Shown here: in pieces, positions 8,717-17,304 of the stretch | Numbering within the stretch: the stretch's first letter is position 1 | Layout of the letters: every line of letters starts with the position of its first letter | Assembly: GCA_900545135.1 (NCBI GenBank) | Contig: UQXL01000006.1 | Coordinates: 30,630-94,629 of the forward strand | Length of the DNA: 64,000 nucleotides | Reading direction: 5' to 3' | Origin: an uncultured Eubacteriales bacterium | GTDB lineage: Bacteria > Bacillota > Clostridia > Peptostreptococcales > Anaerovoracaceae | The notes under the pieces: model-generated | Database searches by the model: none | Told to the model about the DNA's origin: nothing | What the model saw: the letters and a program-made list of their open reading frames with translations, nothing else | Position numbers and translations under genes: made by a program

Positions 8717-9884
8717 CGATTACGATGTAAAAGACAATTTAAAATCAGACGACGACGGCTCCGATGATAAAAAGCAGGAACTTTTGAACGTCCTGTTGGA
8801 AAAAGGCAAGCAGGGGAAAAATCAGCTGACATATTCGACCATCGCGGATGTTCTCGAGTCCGCAGATTTAGATAAGAATCAGATGGACGATCTATACGAA
8901 GTCCTCATGTCAAAGGGGATAGAAATAGTGTCAGAGACAGAGCCTGACGACTTTGACGAGATCATGCTCAGAGAAGAGGCTGAGGCTGATGATGAAGATC
9001 TGATCGTCGACGAGGCCGGCGAGATAGATCTGGAATCTACCATTCCAAAGAGCATAGCTGTAGACGACCCGGTGCGCATGTATCTTAAGGAAATAGGCAA
9101 AGTTCCGCTCCTTACAGCAGATGAAGAGATAGAGCTGGCAAAGAGAATGGAGCACGGCGATGAAGAAGCAAAAAAGAGGCTCTGCGAAGCGAATCTCAGG
9201 CTGGTAGTAAGCATTGCCAAGCGCTATGTTGGACGCGGAATGTTGTTCCTCGATCTGATTCAGGAAGGAAATCTGGGCCTCATAAAGGCTGTAGACAAGT
9301 TTGATTATACAAAAGGATACAAGTTTTCAACCTACGCCACCTGGTGGATAAGGCAGGCCATAACCCGCTCCATAGCGGATCAGGCCAGAACCATAAGAAT
9401 ACCTGTCCACATGGTGGAGACGATAAACAAGCTGATAAGAGTTTCAAGGCAGCTGCTGCAGACCTACGGTAGAGAGCCGACGCCTGAGGAAATAGGCGTG
9501 GAGATGGGTATTTCCGTGGAAAAAGTACGGGAAATACAGAAGATAGCCCAGGAACCTGTGTCACTTGAAACTCCTATAGGCGAGGAAGAGGACAGCCATC
9601 TGGGAGACTTCATTCCGGACGAAGACGTTCCTGCACCTGCAGAGGCAGCGGCCTTTTCCATGCTCAAAGAACAACTGGTCGAAGTGCTGGACACTCTGAC
9701 CGACAGAGAGCAGAAAGTACTCAAGCTCAGATTTGGCCTCGAAGACGGCAGAGCCAGAACACTTGAAGAAGTGGGAAAGGAATTCGACGTTACGAGGGAA
9801 AGGATAAGGCAAATCGAGGCGAAAGCCTTGAGAAAGCTCAGACATCCTAGCAGAAGCAAGAAGTTGAAGGATTATTTAGAGTAA
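8697..9884 (+). CDS. rpoD: Primary RNA polymerase sigma factor (SigA/RpoD)
   Basis: Housekeeping sigma-70 factor. After an acidic region 1.1 (about residues 1-100) come region 1.2 (DDPVRMYLKEIGKVPLL), region 2 with the core-binding and -10 recognition helices (GNLGLIKAVDKFDY, STYATWWIRQAITRS), region 3, and the region 4 helix-turn-helix that reads the -35 (VTRERIRQIEAKALRKLR). Length 395 is normal for clostridial SigA. The ATG at 8697 is preferred since GGGGGAA lies 6 bases upstream, inside dnaG; an in-frame ATG at 8682 has no site. It is translationally coupled to dnaG and followed 2 bases later by trmK. Confidence 0.97.
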   Translation: MSMEKINDYDVKDNLKSDDDGSDDKKQELLNVLLEKGKQGKNQLTYSTIADVLESADLDKNQMDDLYEVLMSKGIEIVSETEPDDFDEIMLREEAEADDEDLIVDEAGEIDLESTIPKSIAVDDPVRMYLKEIGKVPLLTADEEIELAKRMEHGDEEAKKRLCEANLRLVVSIAKRYVGRGMLFLDLIQEGNLGLIKAVDKFDYTKGYKFSTYATWWIRQAITRSIADQARTIRIPVHMVETINKLIRVSRQLLQTYGREPTPEEIGVEMGISVEKVREIQKIAQEPVSLETPIGEEEDSHLGDFIPDEDVPAPAEAAAFSMLKEQLVEVLDTLTDREQKVLKLRFGLEDGRARTLEEVGKEFDVTRERIRQIEAKALRKLRHPSRSKKLKDYLE

Positions 9885-9886
9885 AA

Positions 9887-10591
9887 ATGATAAAATTGAC
9901 CGAGAGGCTCAAGGCCATCGCAGATGAAATAGACAAAGGAGAAAAAGTAGCCGACATCGGCACAGACCATGGTTTTTTACCCATATTCCTCTGGGAAAAC
10001 GACATTTCCCCCGAAGTCATCATGACCGATATAAGCGAAGGCTCCCTGAAAAAAGCTGAAGAAAACTGTCTCATGCTGCATCCCGGGCACAGTTTCGACC
10101 TGCGGCTTGGCAGCGGCCTTGAAGTTATTCAGCCGGCAGAGGCGGACTGCATCGTAATGGCAGGAATGGGAGGCATACTGATGACTCAGATTTTGTCAGA
10201 GGATTTAAGCAAAACCCGCTCTTTCAAAAAACTGATTCTGCAGCCGCGCAACAATCCCGGAATTTTAAGGCACTGGCTATATAACAACGGTTTTCATATT
10301 TCCAGGGAGCAGCTGGCCCGGGAAGGAAAATATATATGTGAAATAATCACTGCCCGCCGCGGCGAGAGGGCTGTGATAAGAAGCCTTGAAGCCGACAGGA
10401 TAGAATACCAGTATCCTCACAGCCTGATAGATTTCAGAGGGCCGCTGACATGCGAGTTCCTCTCACGCAAACTTAACGAAGAGAAGAGAATCCTGTCAGG
10501 CATGATGAAAGGTAAAAATCCTGATAAAAAAGAAATGAGAAGTCAGGAATACAGGATAGATTATCTGGAAAGGCTGATAAAAAAATTATGA
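9887..10591 (+). CDS. trmK: tRNA (adenine-22-N1)-methyltransferase TrmK
   Basis: Class I SAM methyltransferase that modifies A22 in the D arm of tRNA in Gram-positive bacteria (B. subtilis YqfN). The SAM-binding motif is VADIGTDHGFLPI, followed by the acidic TDISEGSL that holds the ribose, the family's MAGMGGILM loop, and ILQPRNN as motif IV. The 234-residue length is typical. It follows rpoD by 2 bases, the same order as in Bacillus, and overlaps nif3 by 4 bases (ATGA). Confidence 0.93.
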   Translation: MIKLTERLKAIADEIDKGEKVADIGTDHGFLPIFLWENDISPEVIMTDISEGSLKKAEENCLMLHPGHSFDLRLGSGLEVIQPAEADCIVMAGMGGILMTQILSEDLSKTRSFKKLILQPRNNPGILRHWLYNNGFHISREQLAREGKYICEIITARRGERAVIRSLEADRIEYQYPHSLIDFRGPLTCEFLSRKLNEEKRILSGMMKGKNPDKKEMRSQEYRIDYLERLIKKL

Positions 10592-11379
10592 AGACAAGAG
10601 AGCTCCAAGGGATAATAGAAGATATGGCTCCTCTCAGCCTGCAGGAGGACTGGGACAATTCAGGATGGCAGATTCTGCTTTCAGACGGCCCGGACGGCGG
10701 CGAGGAGATAAACAGCGTGCTTGTCGCCATGGAGGTGACCTCAAAGGTCATAGAAGAAGCTTCCTGCTGCGGAGCCGATGTGATAGTAGCCCATCATCCT
10801 CTAATCTTCGGCTCATTGAATAAAATTGACCGTAATGATATTACGGGAAACTTGGTCATAAAATTGATAGAATCAGACATCAGCGTATATGCAAGCCACA
10901 CTCCTTTTGATAAATGCGAGGGCGGCAACAACGACTATCTGGCCGGCATACTGCGTTTGCTGGATATAAGCCCGATGAAGACTGACCTTTCAGGATACTG
11001 CAGAGAAGGCTTTGTAGACGGAGAATGCAGCATAGGAGAATACATAGAGCAAGTATGCAGCTGGCTGAGGATAAGCCGCGATATGGTAAGCTTCTGCGGA
11101 GACCTGTACCATAATGCAGGTAAAATAGGACTCTGCACAGGTGCAGGCAGCGAATTCATCCATGCGGCCAAAGAAGCGGGCTGCGATTTGTTCATCACAG
11201 GAGACGTGAAATACCACACGGCCCAGACGGCAAAGGAAATGGGACTCAACGTGCTGGACATAGGGCATTACGGAAGTGAAAAGATCTTCACGGACAATAT
11301 GGCTTCATATTTGAGAAATAACTGCGACATTGAAATCATAAAATCCACCGAGGATTTAAATCCTTTTTTATCCATATAG
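10588..11379 (+). CDS. Nif3-like dinuclear metal-centre protein (YqfO family)
   Basis: A 263-residue member of the NIF3/YbgI family, which forms hexameric rings with a di-metal site per subunit; the cellular role is unsettled. Metal ligands are visible in VIVAHHPLIF (His-His), YASHTPFD (His, Asp) and near the C-terminus in ITGDVKYHTA and VLDIGHYGSEK (His, Glu). It lacks the PII-like insert present in the longer Bacillus YqfO. Start overlaps the trmK stop, which indicates coupling. The final codons and stop are duplicated in the following spacer (11376-11419). Confidence 0.9.
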   Translation: MKTRELQGIIEDMAPLSLQEDWDNSGWQILLSDGPDGGEEINSVLVAMEVTSKVIEEASCCGADVIVAHHPLIFGSLNKIDRNDITGNLVIKLIESDISVYASHTPFDKCEGGNNDYLAGILRLLDISPMKTDLSGYCREGFVDGECSIGEYIEQVCSWLRISRDMVSFCGDLYHNAGKIGLCTGAGSEFIHAAKEAGCDLFITGDVKYHTAQTAKEMGLNVLDIGHYGSEKIFTDNMASYLRNNCDIEIIKSTEDLNPFLSI

Positions 11380-11419
11380 ACACAGACAGAAAGAAAGATA
11401 GACACATACAGAAAGGGGC
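11376..11419 (+). repeat. 22-bp tandem duplication across the nif3 stop codon
   Basis: Two adjacent 22-base units, 11376-11397 and 11398-11419. The first 18 bases (atagacacaNacagaaag) differ at one position; the last four differ. The first unit contains the TAG stop of the upstream gene. Confidence 0.75.
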
Positions 11420-11431
11420 ATGAGGGGAAAT

Positions 11432-11545
11432 ATGAAAGAAAAGAAGAAAAAAGATAATTCACTTTTGGCGAAGGTAGTAGTGATATTGATCATCGCCGCC
11501 GTTGTTATTACATACTCCATATCTTTCATATCTTATTTATTTTAG
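11432..11545 (+). CDS. Small single-span membrane protein (37 residues)
   Basis: A short frame with a basic N-terminus (MKEKKKKDNS) followed by one hydrophobic segment of about 22 residues (KVVVILIIAAVVITYSISF) and a short end. AGGGG lies 5 bases upstream. An in-frame ATG at 11420, behind AAAGGGG, could add four residues. It sits between the nif3-like gene and RNase P RNA. Topology would be cytoplasmic N-terminus, single span. No family is recognised, and its function is unknown. The reading frame could be chance, but the charge-then-helix layout and the ribosome-binding site argue that it is real. Confidence 0.55.
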   Translation: MKEKKKKDNSLLAKVVVILIIAAVVITYSISFISYLF

Positions 11546-11554
11546 TTTTATTTT

Positions 11555-11911
11555 GGGTAGAGCAGACAGTCGCGTCTCCGTCCTGAGCTTTTCAGGCCGA
11601 AGATGAGGAAAGTCCGGGCTCCGCAGGGCAGGATGCCGGATAACGTCCGGCGTAGGTAACTATAGGGAAAGTGCAACAGAAACATTCCGCCGAAACGGAT
11701 AATGCCGTGGTAAGGTTGAAATGGTGAGGTAAGAGCTCACCGGCGGCATGGAGACATGCCGGCCGTGTAAACCCCATCCGGAGCAAGACCAAAGAGGGGC
11801 CAAAAGGCAGTTGCTCGCTGCCTCCCGGGAGGTAGGTCGCTGGAGCTTGTCAGCAATGGCAAGTCGAGATAGATGATTGTCAAATACAGAACCCGGCTTA
11901 CAGCTCTGCCC
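11555..11911 (+). ncRNA. rnpB: RNase P RNA, bacterial type A
   Basis: Catalytic RNA that cuts the 5' leader from pre-tRNAs. Paired ends GGGTAGAG (11555-11562) and CTCTGCCC (11904-11911) form P1 with one G-U pair. The conserved core is easy to see: GAGGAAAGTCCGGGCTCC in the 5' half, the internal GTAGGTAACTATAGGGAAAGTGCAACAGAAA run, GTGTAAACCCCATCCGGAGCAAGACC with the pseudoknot partner, and AGATAGATGATTG before the 3' strand. The order and spacing fit the ancestral type A fold rather than the Bacillus type B. A substrate-binding GGT-type loop is visible near 11830 (gggaggtagg). No clear promoter; it may start inside the small ORF upstream. Confidence 0.95.
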
Positions 11912-11974
11912 AATTTAAATTATATAATCTGCTTAAATCAAATAATAACAGGTGAGAGGAAAGGTAAAAATCTT

Positions 11975-12676
11975 ATGAAAAAGAAATTGAGTTTAGTCCT
12001 GCTGTGCTTCCTGATGGCTCTGGGAATTTTAGGACTGTCAGGCTGCGGTGACAAAGAAAAAACTTCTATCCCGGATGCGGAGGAAGAAACGAAGGAACCT
12101 GAGTATGCTTCCCTAGGCGAAGCTCCTGAGCCTGCCAATGCAGAAGAAGCATCATACGGAGGATTTACCGCGCAGTACGATGCCGACAGCTGGATGTTCG
12201 ACTCCACCTTGATGGGGCAGTTCGTTTTATACGACAAGGAGGATTACGATTCAAACAGCGATTCCCTTGATAACATCAACGTAAGAGTTTCAGAGGATTT
12301 TGAAGGTCCGTTTACGGAAAAGGATATGAATACGCTGATAAATCAGCTTAACCTGATGGGAGCCTCCACGGGCTTTAAAATCATCAGCAATGAACTGAAA
12401 ACCTTTGAAGGAGAGCCTGTGATCTATTACGAAGCTGAGACGAAGCTTACCGATGAAATGCTGGATATGCTGGTAGAGGACGGATCCGTCACCGAGGCTG
12501 ACCTAGAAGCCATGGGAGGAAGAGAGTATCTCATCAGTATGCCGGCTTCCAAACAGATTGGCATCAACGCCATCATCGACGGCAAAGCTATCACCATTAC
12601 AGGTACATATAAAGATACACCTGACAAACTGCTGGAAGCGATAAAACTGCTCATCAAGACAGGAAAGGTTGGTTAA
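11975..12676 (+). CDS. Lipoprotein of unknown function
   Basis: A 233-residue exported protein with a basic N-terminus, a hydrophobic stretch and the lipobox LSGC around residue 24, so it is predicted to be anchored to the outer face of the membrane by diacylglycerol. An acidic, Glu/Pro-rich linker follows, then a globular domain with no recognised family that includes two gentle repeats of an EAIKLL-type helix at the end. The ATG at 11975 is chosen because GAGAGGAAAGG precedes it; an apparent upstream extension runs into RNase P RNA. It stands alone and ends at a long hairpin. Confidence 0.75.
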   Translation: MKKKLSLVLLCFLMALGILGLSGCGDKEKTSIPDAEEETKEPEYASLGEAPEPANAEEASYGGFTAQYDADSWMFDSTLMGQFVLYDKEDYDSNSDSLDNINVRVSEDFEGPFTEKDMNTLINQLNLMGASTGFKIISNELKTFEGEPVIYYEAETKLTDEMLDMLVEDGSVTEADLEAMGGREYLISMPASKQIGINAIIDGKAITITGTYKDTPDKLLEAIKLLIKTGKVG

Positions 12677-12687
12677 AGGATAAAGTA

Positions 12688-12766
12688 AAACCGCCGGTTC
12701 ATCGGCCTTGCAGACGCATGACAAGATTCATGGTGATGTGCAATGGCTGGAGTACCGGCGGTTTTT
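12688..12766. terminator. Long hairpin terminator between lipoprotein and symporter genes
   Basis: Complementary arms AACCGCCGGT (12689-12698) and ACCGGCGGTT lie about 55 bases apart, with T-runs on both outer sides (TTTTT rightward, TTTTAC leftward). It lies between convergent genes. The large loop makes it less certain than a compact terminator. Confidence 0.5.
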
Positions 12767-12781
12767 GTATGGTCGCTTTTT

Positions 12782-12817
12782 GCTCAGCCGCATTCTGCAG
12801 AAGCGAAGCGGCTGAGC
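12782..12817. repeat. Perfect 10-bp inverted repeat after the symporter gene
   Basis: GCTCAGCCGC (12782-12791) and GCGGCTGAGC (12808-12817) flank a 16-base loop that includes the palindrome CTGCAG. No T-run follows on either strand, so it is not a standard terminator; it could protect the 3' end of the symporter mRNA or bind a protein. Confidence 0.45.
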
Positions 12818-12833
12818 CTGAAAAGAGTCTGAA

Positions 12834-14165
12834 TCAAAAGGCCACTTTCATGAAAAGCGCGATGCAGCAGAGAATGATGGCGAAAGGAACATATACGAAC
12901 TTTCCTATGCAGTACCAGAGCATGCCTTTCGGCCTGCCGCCGCCTTTGTTGATTTCATGCAGCAGCTGGTCTTTTTTCATGATCCAGAACCACGACAGCG
13001 CTCCCAGAGTGGCTCCTATCGGAATTATGTATATGGATACCAGATCCATCCACGGACCCCATTTGGCTATCGGTTCCATGAAAAGCCCCGCCGCCAGACA
13101 GATGAGGCAGACGATGGTGACGACAGCTTTTCTGCCGAGACCGGGACACTTGTGCATTATGGACTCGCTGACGGCTTCCAGCATATTCTGCAGAGAGCTT
13201 ATGCCTGCAAATATCATGGCTATGTAAAGGATAACCGCGAAAAAACCGCCGAAGGCGATATCCTGCAGTATGGTAGGCAGCGTCACGAAGAGTAGGCTTG
13301 GACCAGCGCCCACGTCGAGGCCGTAGGCAAAGCACGACGGTATAATTACGAGAGCCGCCACGAGAGCTGCAATAGTGTCAAACAAAGCGGTCTTGAGAGA
13401 AGCAGCCACCACGTTTTCCTTTTCATCGAGATAAGAACCGTAGACTATCATGCCGCTTCCTGTTATGGAGAGAGAAAAGAACGCCTGACCCATGGCCCAT
13501 ATCCATACTAGAGGATCCTTAAGTTCTTCCCATCTCGGAGTGAACATGAATTTGTAACCCTCCGCCACCCCGGGGAGAAAGGCGATCCTCACCGCCAAAA
13601 CTGTGAATATTATGAAAAACAGCGGCATCATGATCTTATTGGTCTTTTCTATGCTCTTGGCACCCAGCATCAGCGTTAGCAGCGTGCCTACGATGACTAT
13701 GATGTGAAAGGGTACCACGGAAAAGTCGGAGCCGGAAAAGGAATTGAACCAGTCCTGAGTATCGGCTTTCATCAGCTCGCCGGTGATGGAACTGGCGAAA
13801 GCCTTGAGAACGTAGGACACTATTACGGCATAGCCTATGGCTATGCACATGGATCCTGCCAGGGGCAGCCAGCCCAGTATTCCTCCGGCCCTGCCTAGGC
13901 GAGGGCCTCTGGTACTCCAGGCATTTTCATAAGAGCCTACTGTTCCTGTCTTGGCACGTCTGCCCATGGCAAATTCGGAGGGCAGGCCGACAAGGCTGAA
14001 AATAAAGATGAACATCAGATATATCAGCAGAAAAGCTCCTCCGCCGTTTGAACCCATCTTGTTGGGAAATCCCCAGACGTTGGCCATTCCCACCGCCGAA
14101 CCCACGGAAGCGAGGATAAATCCCCATCTCGTCATTATGCTGTGGCTTTTGTGTTTAGTATTCAT
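12834..14165 (-). CDS. Neurotransmitter:sodium symporter family transporter
   Basis: Sodium-coupled importer of amino acids or related amines (LeuT/MhsT/TnaT relatives). The first membrane segment holds the unwound substrate and sodium site: ASVGSAVGMANVWGFPN, followed by the GGGAFLLIY segment. The 443-residue product has about eleven to twelve hydrophobic helices. The substrate is not readable from sequence. It starts 8 bases after the prfC stop, so it is probably cotranscribed with the release factor. A perfect inverted repeat lies just after the stop. Confidence 0.9.
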   Translation of the reverse strand: MNTKHKSHSIMTRWGFILASVGSAVGMANVWGFPNKMGSNGGGAFLLIYLMFIFIFSLVGLPSEFAMGRRAKTGTVGSYENAWSTRGPRLGRAGGILGWLPLAGSMCIAIGYAVIVSYVLKAFASSITGELMKADTQDWFNSFSGSDFSVVPFHIIVIVGTLLTLMLGAKSIEKTNKIMMPLFFIIFTVLAVRIAFLPGVAEGYKFMFTPRWEELKDPLVWIWAMGQAFFSLSITGSGMIVYGSYLDEKENVVAASLKTALFDTIAALVAALVIIPSCFAYGLDVGAGPSLLFVTLPTILQDIAFGGFFAVILYIAMIFAGISSLQNMLEAVSESIMHKCPGLGRKAVVTIVCLICLAAGLFMEPIAKWGPWMDLVSIYIIPIGATLGALSWFWIMKKDQLLHEINKGGGRPKGMLWYCIGKFVYVPFAIILCCIALFMKVAF

Positions 14166-14173
14166 AGAACCTC

Positions 14174-15751
14174 CTAATTCTGCTTTACGGACAGTGCCTC
14201 CAAAAGCTTTACATCGCCGTGCTTTTCTTCAAAGTAGTTCAAAGTGAACTGATTGGCGAAAAGTATAAGCGGTCTTTCAAAGTGGTCGAAGACAAGCATC
14301 GTCCTAGAATCAAGCAATGATTTTAGTTTCTCCAGATTGTCCGTTTCGACCCAGCGGGCGAGGGAAAAGTCCAGTCTGTCCATCCGAATCTTCGCATTGT
14401 ACTCGTTTTCCAGGCGGTACTGGAAGACTTCAAACTGCAGCTGTCCGACAGCGCCTATTATTACTTCGTTGTATTGATTGCGGTAGACCTGTATGGCGCC
14501 TTCCTGCGCCAGCTGAGAAACGCCTTTCTGGAACTGCTTTGCTTTCATCGTGTCCTTTGGAGTTACGAGGGCGAACAGTTCAGGCGGGAATGTGGGCAGA
14601 GGCTCGAAAAACAGAGGCTCTTTTCTCGTGGAAAGGGTGTCTCCGATCTGATAGTTGCCAGTATCGTATATACCGATTATGTCTCCGGCGATGGCGGTCT
14701 CCACGTTTTCTCTGGCGTTGGCCATCAGCATGGTGGACTGGGCCAGCTTCATCTCCTTGCCTGTGCGTGAGAGCCTGACAGTCATGCCTCTTTCAAAGGT
14801 TCCGGAGCATATCCTGAAAAAGGCCAGCCTGTCTCTGTGGGCCGGATTCATGTTGGCCTGTATCTTGAATATAAAGCCGCTGAAGAAATCGTCTTCAGGG
14901 TTTACTTCTCCGTCCGTCGTCCTGCGCGGACCAGGGGAAGGGGACATGTCGAGGAAATGCTCTAAAAACGGTATGGTGCCGAAATCAGCCAGAGCCGAGC
15001 CGAAAAATACGGGAGAAAGCTTTCCTTTAGAGACTGCCTCCATATCGAAAGGGTTGCCGGCGCCTTGTATAAGCTCTATTTCATCGCGCAGCGCTTTGAG
15101 GTTAAAGCCTGAGACTTCATTCTCCAGTTCAGGACCGAAAACTCCGTCGCCGCCCAGTTTGATAGTCTTATCCGCTTTGTACAGGACGACTTCATTTTTT
15201 AGAATATCATATATACCCTGAAAGTTGAGGCCGCATCCTATTGGCCAGGTTACCGGCACGGAGGGAAGTCCGAGGACGTCCTCCAGCTCCTGGATCAGGT
15301 CAAAAGGATCCTTGGTCTCTCTGTCCAGCTTGTTTATGAAAGTGAATACGGGTATTTCACGCATGGAACAGACTTTGAAAAGCTTCCTCGTCTGTGCTTC
15401 GATTCCTTTAGCTCCGTCGATGACCATGACAGCGCTGTCCACCGAGGTCAGTATCCTGTAGGTGTCTTCTCCGAAATCGTTGTGACCGGGAGTGTCCATT
15501 ATGGAGATCACTTTCCCTGCGTATTCGAACTGCATGACGGAGGAAGTGACAGAGATTCCTCTCTGCTTTTCGATCTCCATCCAGTCTGAGGTGGCGAACT
15601 TATCGTTCCTGCGCGCCTTGACGGCGCCTGCCTGACGTATGGCTCCGCCGTGGAGCAGCAGCTTTTCAGTCAGAGTGGTCTTGCCGGCATCGGGATGGGA
15701 AATGATGCCGAATATCCTTCTTTTTTGTATTTCTTCCTTTCTGGTAGTCAT
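14174..15751 (-). CDS. prfC: Peptide chain release factor 3 (RF3)
   Basis: Translational GTPase that recycles RF1 and RF2 from the ribosome after peptide release. 525 residues, standard length. G motifs are all present: G1 SHPDAGKTTLTE, G2 with QRGISVTSSV, G3 MDTPGHNDFGED, G4 FINKLDRE. Domains II and III follow, with the RF3-type sequence AQSTMLMANARENVE. AGAAAGGAAACATT precedes the ATG. It is first in a leftward pair with the sodium symporter. The divergent MATE gene begins 110 bases away. Confidence 0.96.
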   Translation of the reverse strand: MTTRKEEIQKRRIFGIISHPDAGKTTLTEKLLLHGGAIRQAGAVKARRNDKFATSDWMEIEKQRGISVTSSVMQFEYAGKVISIMDTPGHNDFGEDTYRILTSVDSAVMVIDGAKGIEAQTRKLFKVCSMREIPVFTFINKLDRETKDPFDLIQELEDVLGLPSVPVTWPIGCGLNFQGIYDILKNEVVLYKADKTIKLGGDGVFGPELENEVSGFNLKALRDEIELIQGAGNPFDMEAVSKGKLSPVFFGSALADFGTIPFLEHFLDMSPSPGPRRTTDGEVNPEDDFFSGFIFKIQANMNPAHRDRLAFFRICSGTFERGMTVRLSRTGKEMKLAQSTMLMANARENVETAIAGDIIGIYDTGNYQIGDTLSTRKEPLFFEPLPTFPPELFALVTPKDTMKAKQFQKGVSQLAQEGAIQVYRNQYNEVIIGAVGQLQFEVFQYRLENEYNAKIRMDRLDFSLARWVETDNLEKLKSLLDSRTMLVFDHFERPLILFANQFTLNYFEEKHGDVKLLEALSVKQN

Positions 15752-15798
15752 AATGTTTCCTTTCTAAAAAAGTCACTTAGAATATAATATCATAATTG

Positions 15799-15827
15799 TT
15801 GAATTTGTAAATAATTTGTTGTATAAT
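15799..15827 (+). promoter_or_regulatory. Vegetative promoter for the MATE transporter gene
   Basis: TTGAAT (15799-15804), 17-base spacer, TATAAT (15822-15827). Predicted transcription start near 15834, about 27 bases before the ATG. Confidence 0.75.
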
Positions 15828-15860
15828 ACCTACTCGTGAGAAGAAAAAGAGGTAGAATAA

Positions 15861-17225
15861 ATGGAAGAAAAGAGAGAATTACATGAAAACAAGATGGGCA
15901 CCATGCCGGTGAGAAAACTGCTGCTCAGCATGGCCTGGCCCGCCATACTGTCCATGACCATCAATGCGCTTTACAACGTTGTGGACAGTATTTTCGTTTC
16001 GAGGGTGAGCGAGGATGCGCTTACCGCCGTATCCATCGTAAACCCGGTTCAGATGATGATCATAGCTCTGGCCGTAGGCAGCGGAGTAGGTATCAATTCG
16101 CTGATAGCCAGGAGACTGGGAGCAAAAAATCAAGAAGAAGCCGATAAGGCAGCCAGCACCAGCATAAGGATAGGATTATTCAATTATCTGGTGTTTTTAA
16201 TCATAGGTGTTTTTTTGACAAAAGCATTCGTGTCAGGATACGCGGATGAGGGGAGCTATATATATGAGAGCGCATGTCAGTATCTCGCTATAGTCTGCAT
16301 AGGCTCGCTGTTTACCAACATAGAGATCGTGCTGGAAAAGGTTCTCCAGTCTACGGGTAACATGGTGGCTCCTATGATATGCAGTCTTACAGGCGCGATA
16401 GTAAACGTGATACTCGATCCAATACTCATCTTCGGATATTTCGGACTGCCGAGGATGGAAGTGGCAGGAGCGGCACTGGCCACTGTCACGGGCCAGTTCT
16501 TCAGCATGATAGTAGCCATAATTATCATCGTCAGAGGAGAGCATCTGGTAAATATAAGATTCAGAGGGTTTAAAATCGACTGGAAAGTGGTCAAGGATAT
16601 ATATAAAGTAGGATTTCCATCAATAGTGATGCAGTCCATCGCTTCCGTCATGGTTATATTCTATAACATGATACTGGTGGCTTATTCCACCACAGCGGTG
16701 GCAGTTCTTGGAATATACTTCAAAGTTCAGTCCTTCGTGTTCATGCCGGTGTTCGGCCTCAATCAGGGAGCTATGCCTATAATGGGCTACAACTACGGCG
16801 CGAGAAACAAGGAAAGACTGATGAAAACCTACAAGGAAGCTTTTAAGGTGGCCGTCATCGTCATGGCGCTGGGAACTTTGCTGTTCCAGCTCTGTCCGGA
16901 GCTGATACTGAAGATGTTCGACGCTTCATCGGACATGCTGGCGATAGGAGTACCGGCTCTGAGACTGATAAGTATATGCTTCATTCCGGCAGCTTTCGGC
17001 ATAATCACGGGAACTCTGTTCCAGGGAACAGGGCACGGCATGCTCAGCCTGTACGGCTCATTGATAAGACAGCTTCTGGGAATACTTCCGCTGGCGTATA
17101 TACTCATAAGGATAGGCGGAGTTACGCTGTCATGGCTTGCTTTCCCTCTGGCGGAAATTCTGGGAATCCTGTACAGCGCCATATGTCTGAGACTGTTGTA
17201 TAAGAGGGAACTGTCGAAGCTGTAG
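15861..17225 (+). CDS. MATE family efflux transporter
   Basis: Multidrug and toxic compound extrusion transporter, driven by sodium or proton flow; 454 residues with about twelve membrane helices in two homologous halves. The N-terminal half has MAWPAILSMTINALYNVVD and VNPVQMMIIALAVGSGVG, typical of the clostridial/DinF-like branch; the second half carries the internal repeat (GLNQGAMPIMGYNYGA). AGAGGT lies 9 bases upstream. It has its own promoter and terminator, so it is a single-gene unit. Substrate unknown. Confidence 0.9.
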   Translation: MEEKRELHENKMGTMPVRKLLLSMAWPAILSMTINALYNVVDSIFVSRVSEDALTAVSIVNPVQMMIIALAVGSGVGINSLIARRLGAKNQEEADKAASTSIRIGLFNYLVFLIIGVFLTKAFVSGYADEGSYIYESACQYLAIVCIGSLFTNIEIVLEKVLQSTGNMVAPMICSLTGAIVNVILDPILIFGYFGLPRMEVAGAALATVTGQFFSMIVAIIIIVRGEHLVNIRFRGFKIDWKVVKDIYKVGFPSIVMQSIASVMVIFYNMILVAYSTTAVAVLGIYFKVQSFVFMPVFGLNQGAMPIMGYNYGARNKERLMKTYKEAFKVAVIVMALGTLLFQLCPELILKMFDASSDMLAIGVPALRLISICFIPAAFGIITGTLFQGTGHGMLSLYGSLIRQLLGILPLAYILIRIGGVTLSWLAFPLAEILGILYSAICLRLLYKRELSKL

Positions 17226-17247
17226 AGAATTCATATAATAGAAAAGC

Positions 17248-17296
17248 AAAACGCGTCTCGATCTTGCCCGGGCGGCAGAGGGAAGGACGCGTTTTT
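17248..17296 (+). terminator. Intrinsic terminator after the MATE gene
   Basis: Arms AACGCGTC and GACGCGTT, with an inner GC-rich loop, are followed by TTTTT (17292-17296). It also faces the end of the leftward Cys-cluster gene. Confidence 0.7.
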
Positions 17297-17304
17297 ATAT
17301 GCAA

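Noticed and set aside
11873..11974. N-terminal extension of the lipoprotein
   Set aside because: Overlaps the 3' end of RNase P RNA and would bury the lipobox signal peptide.
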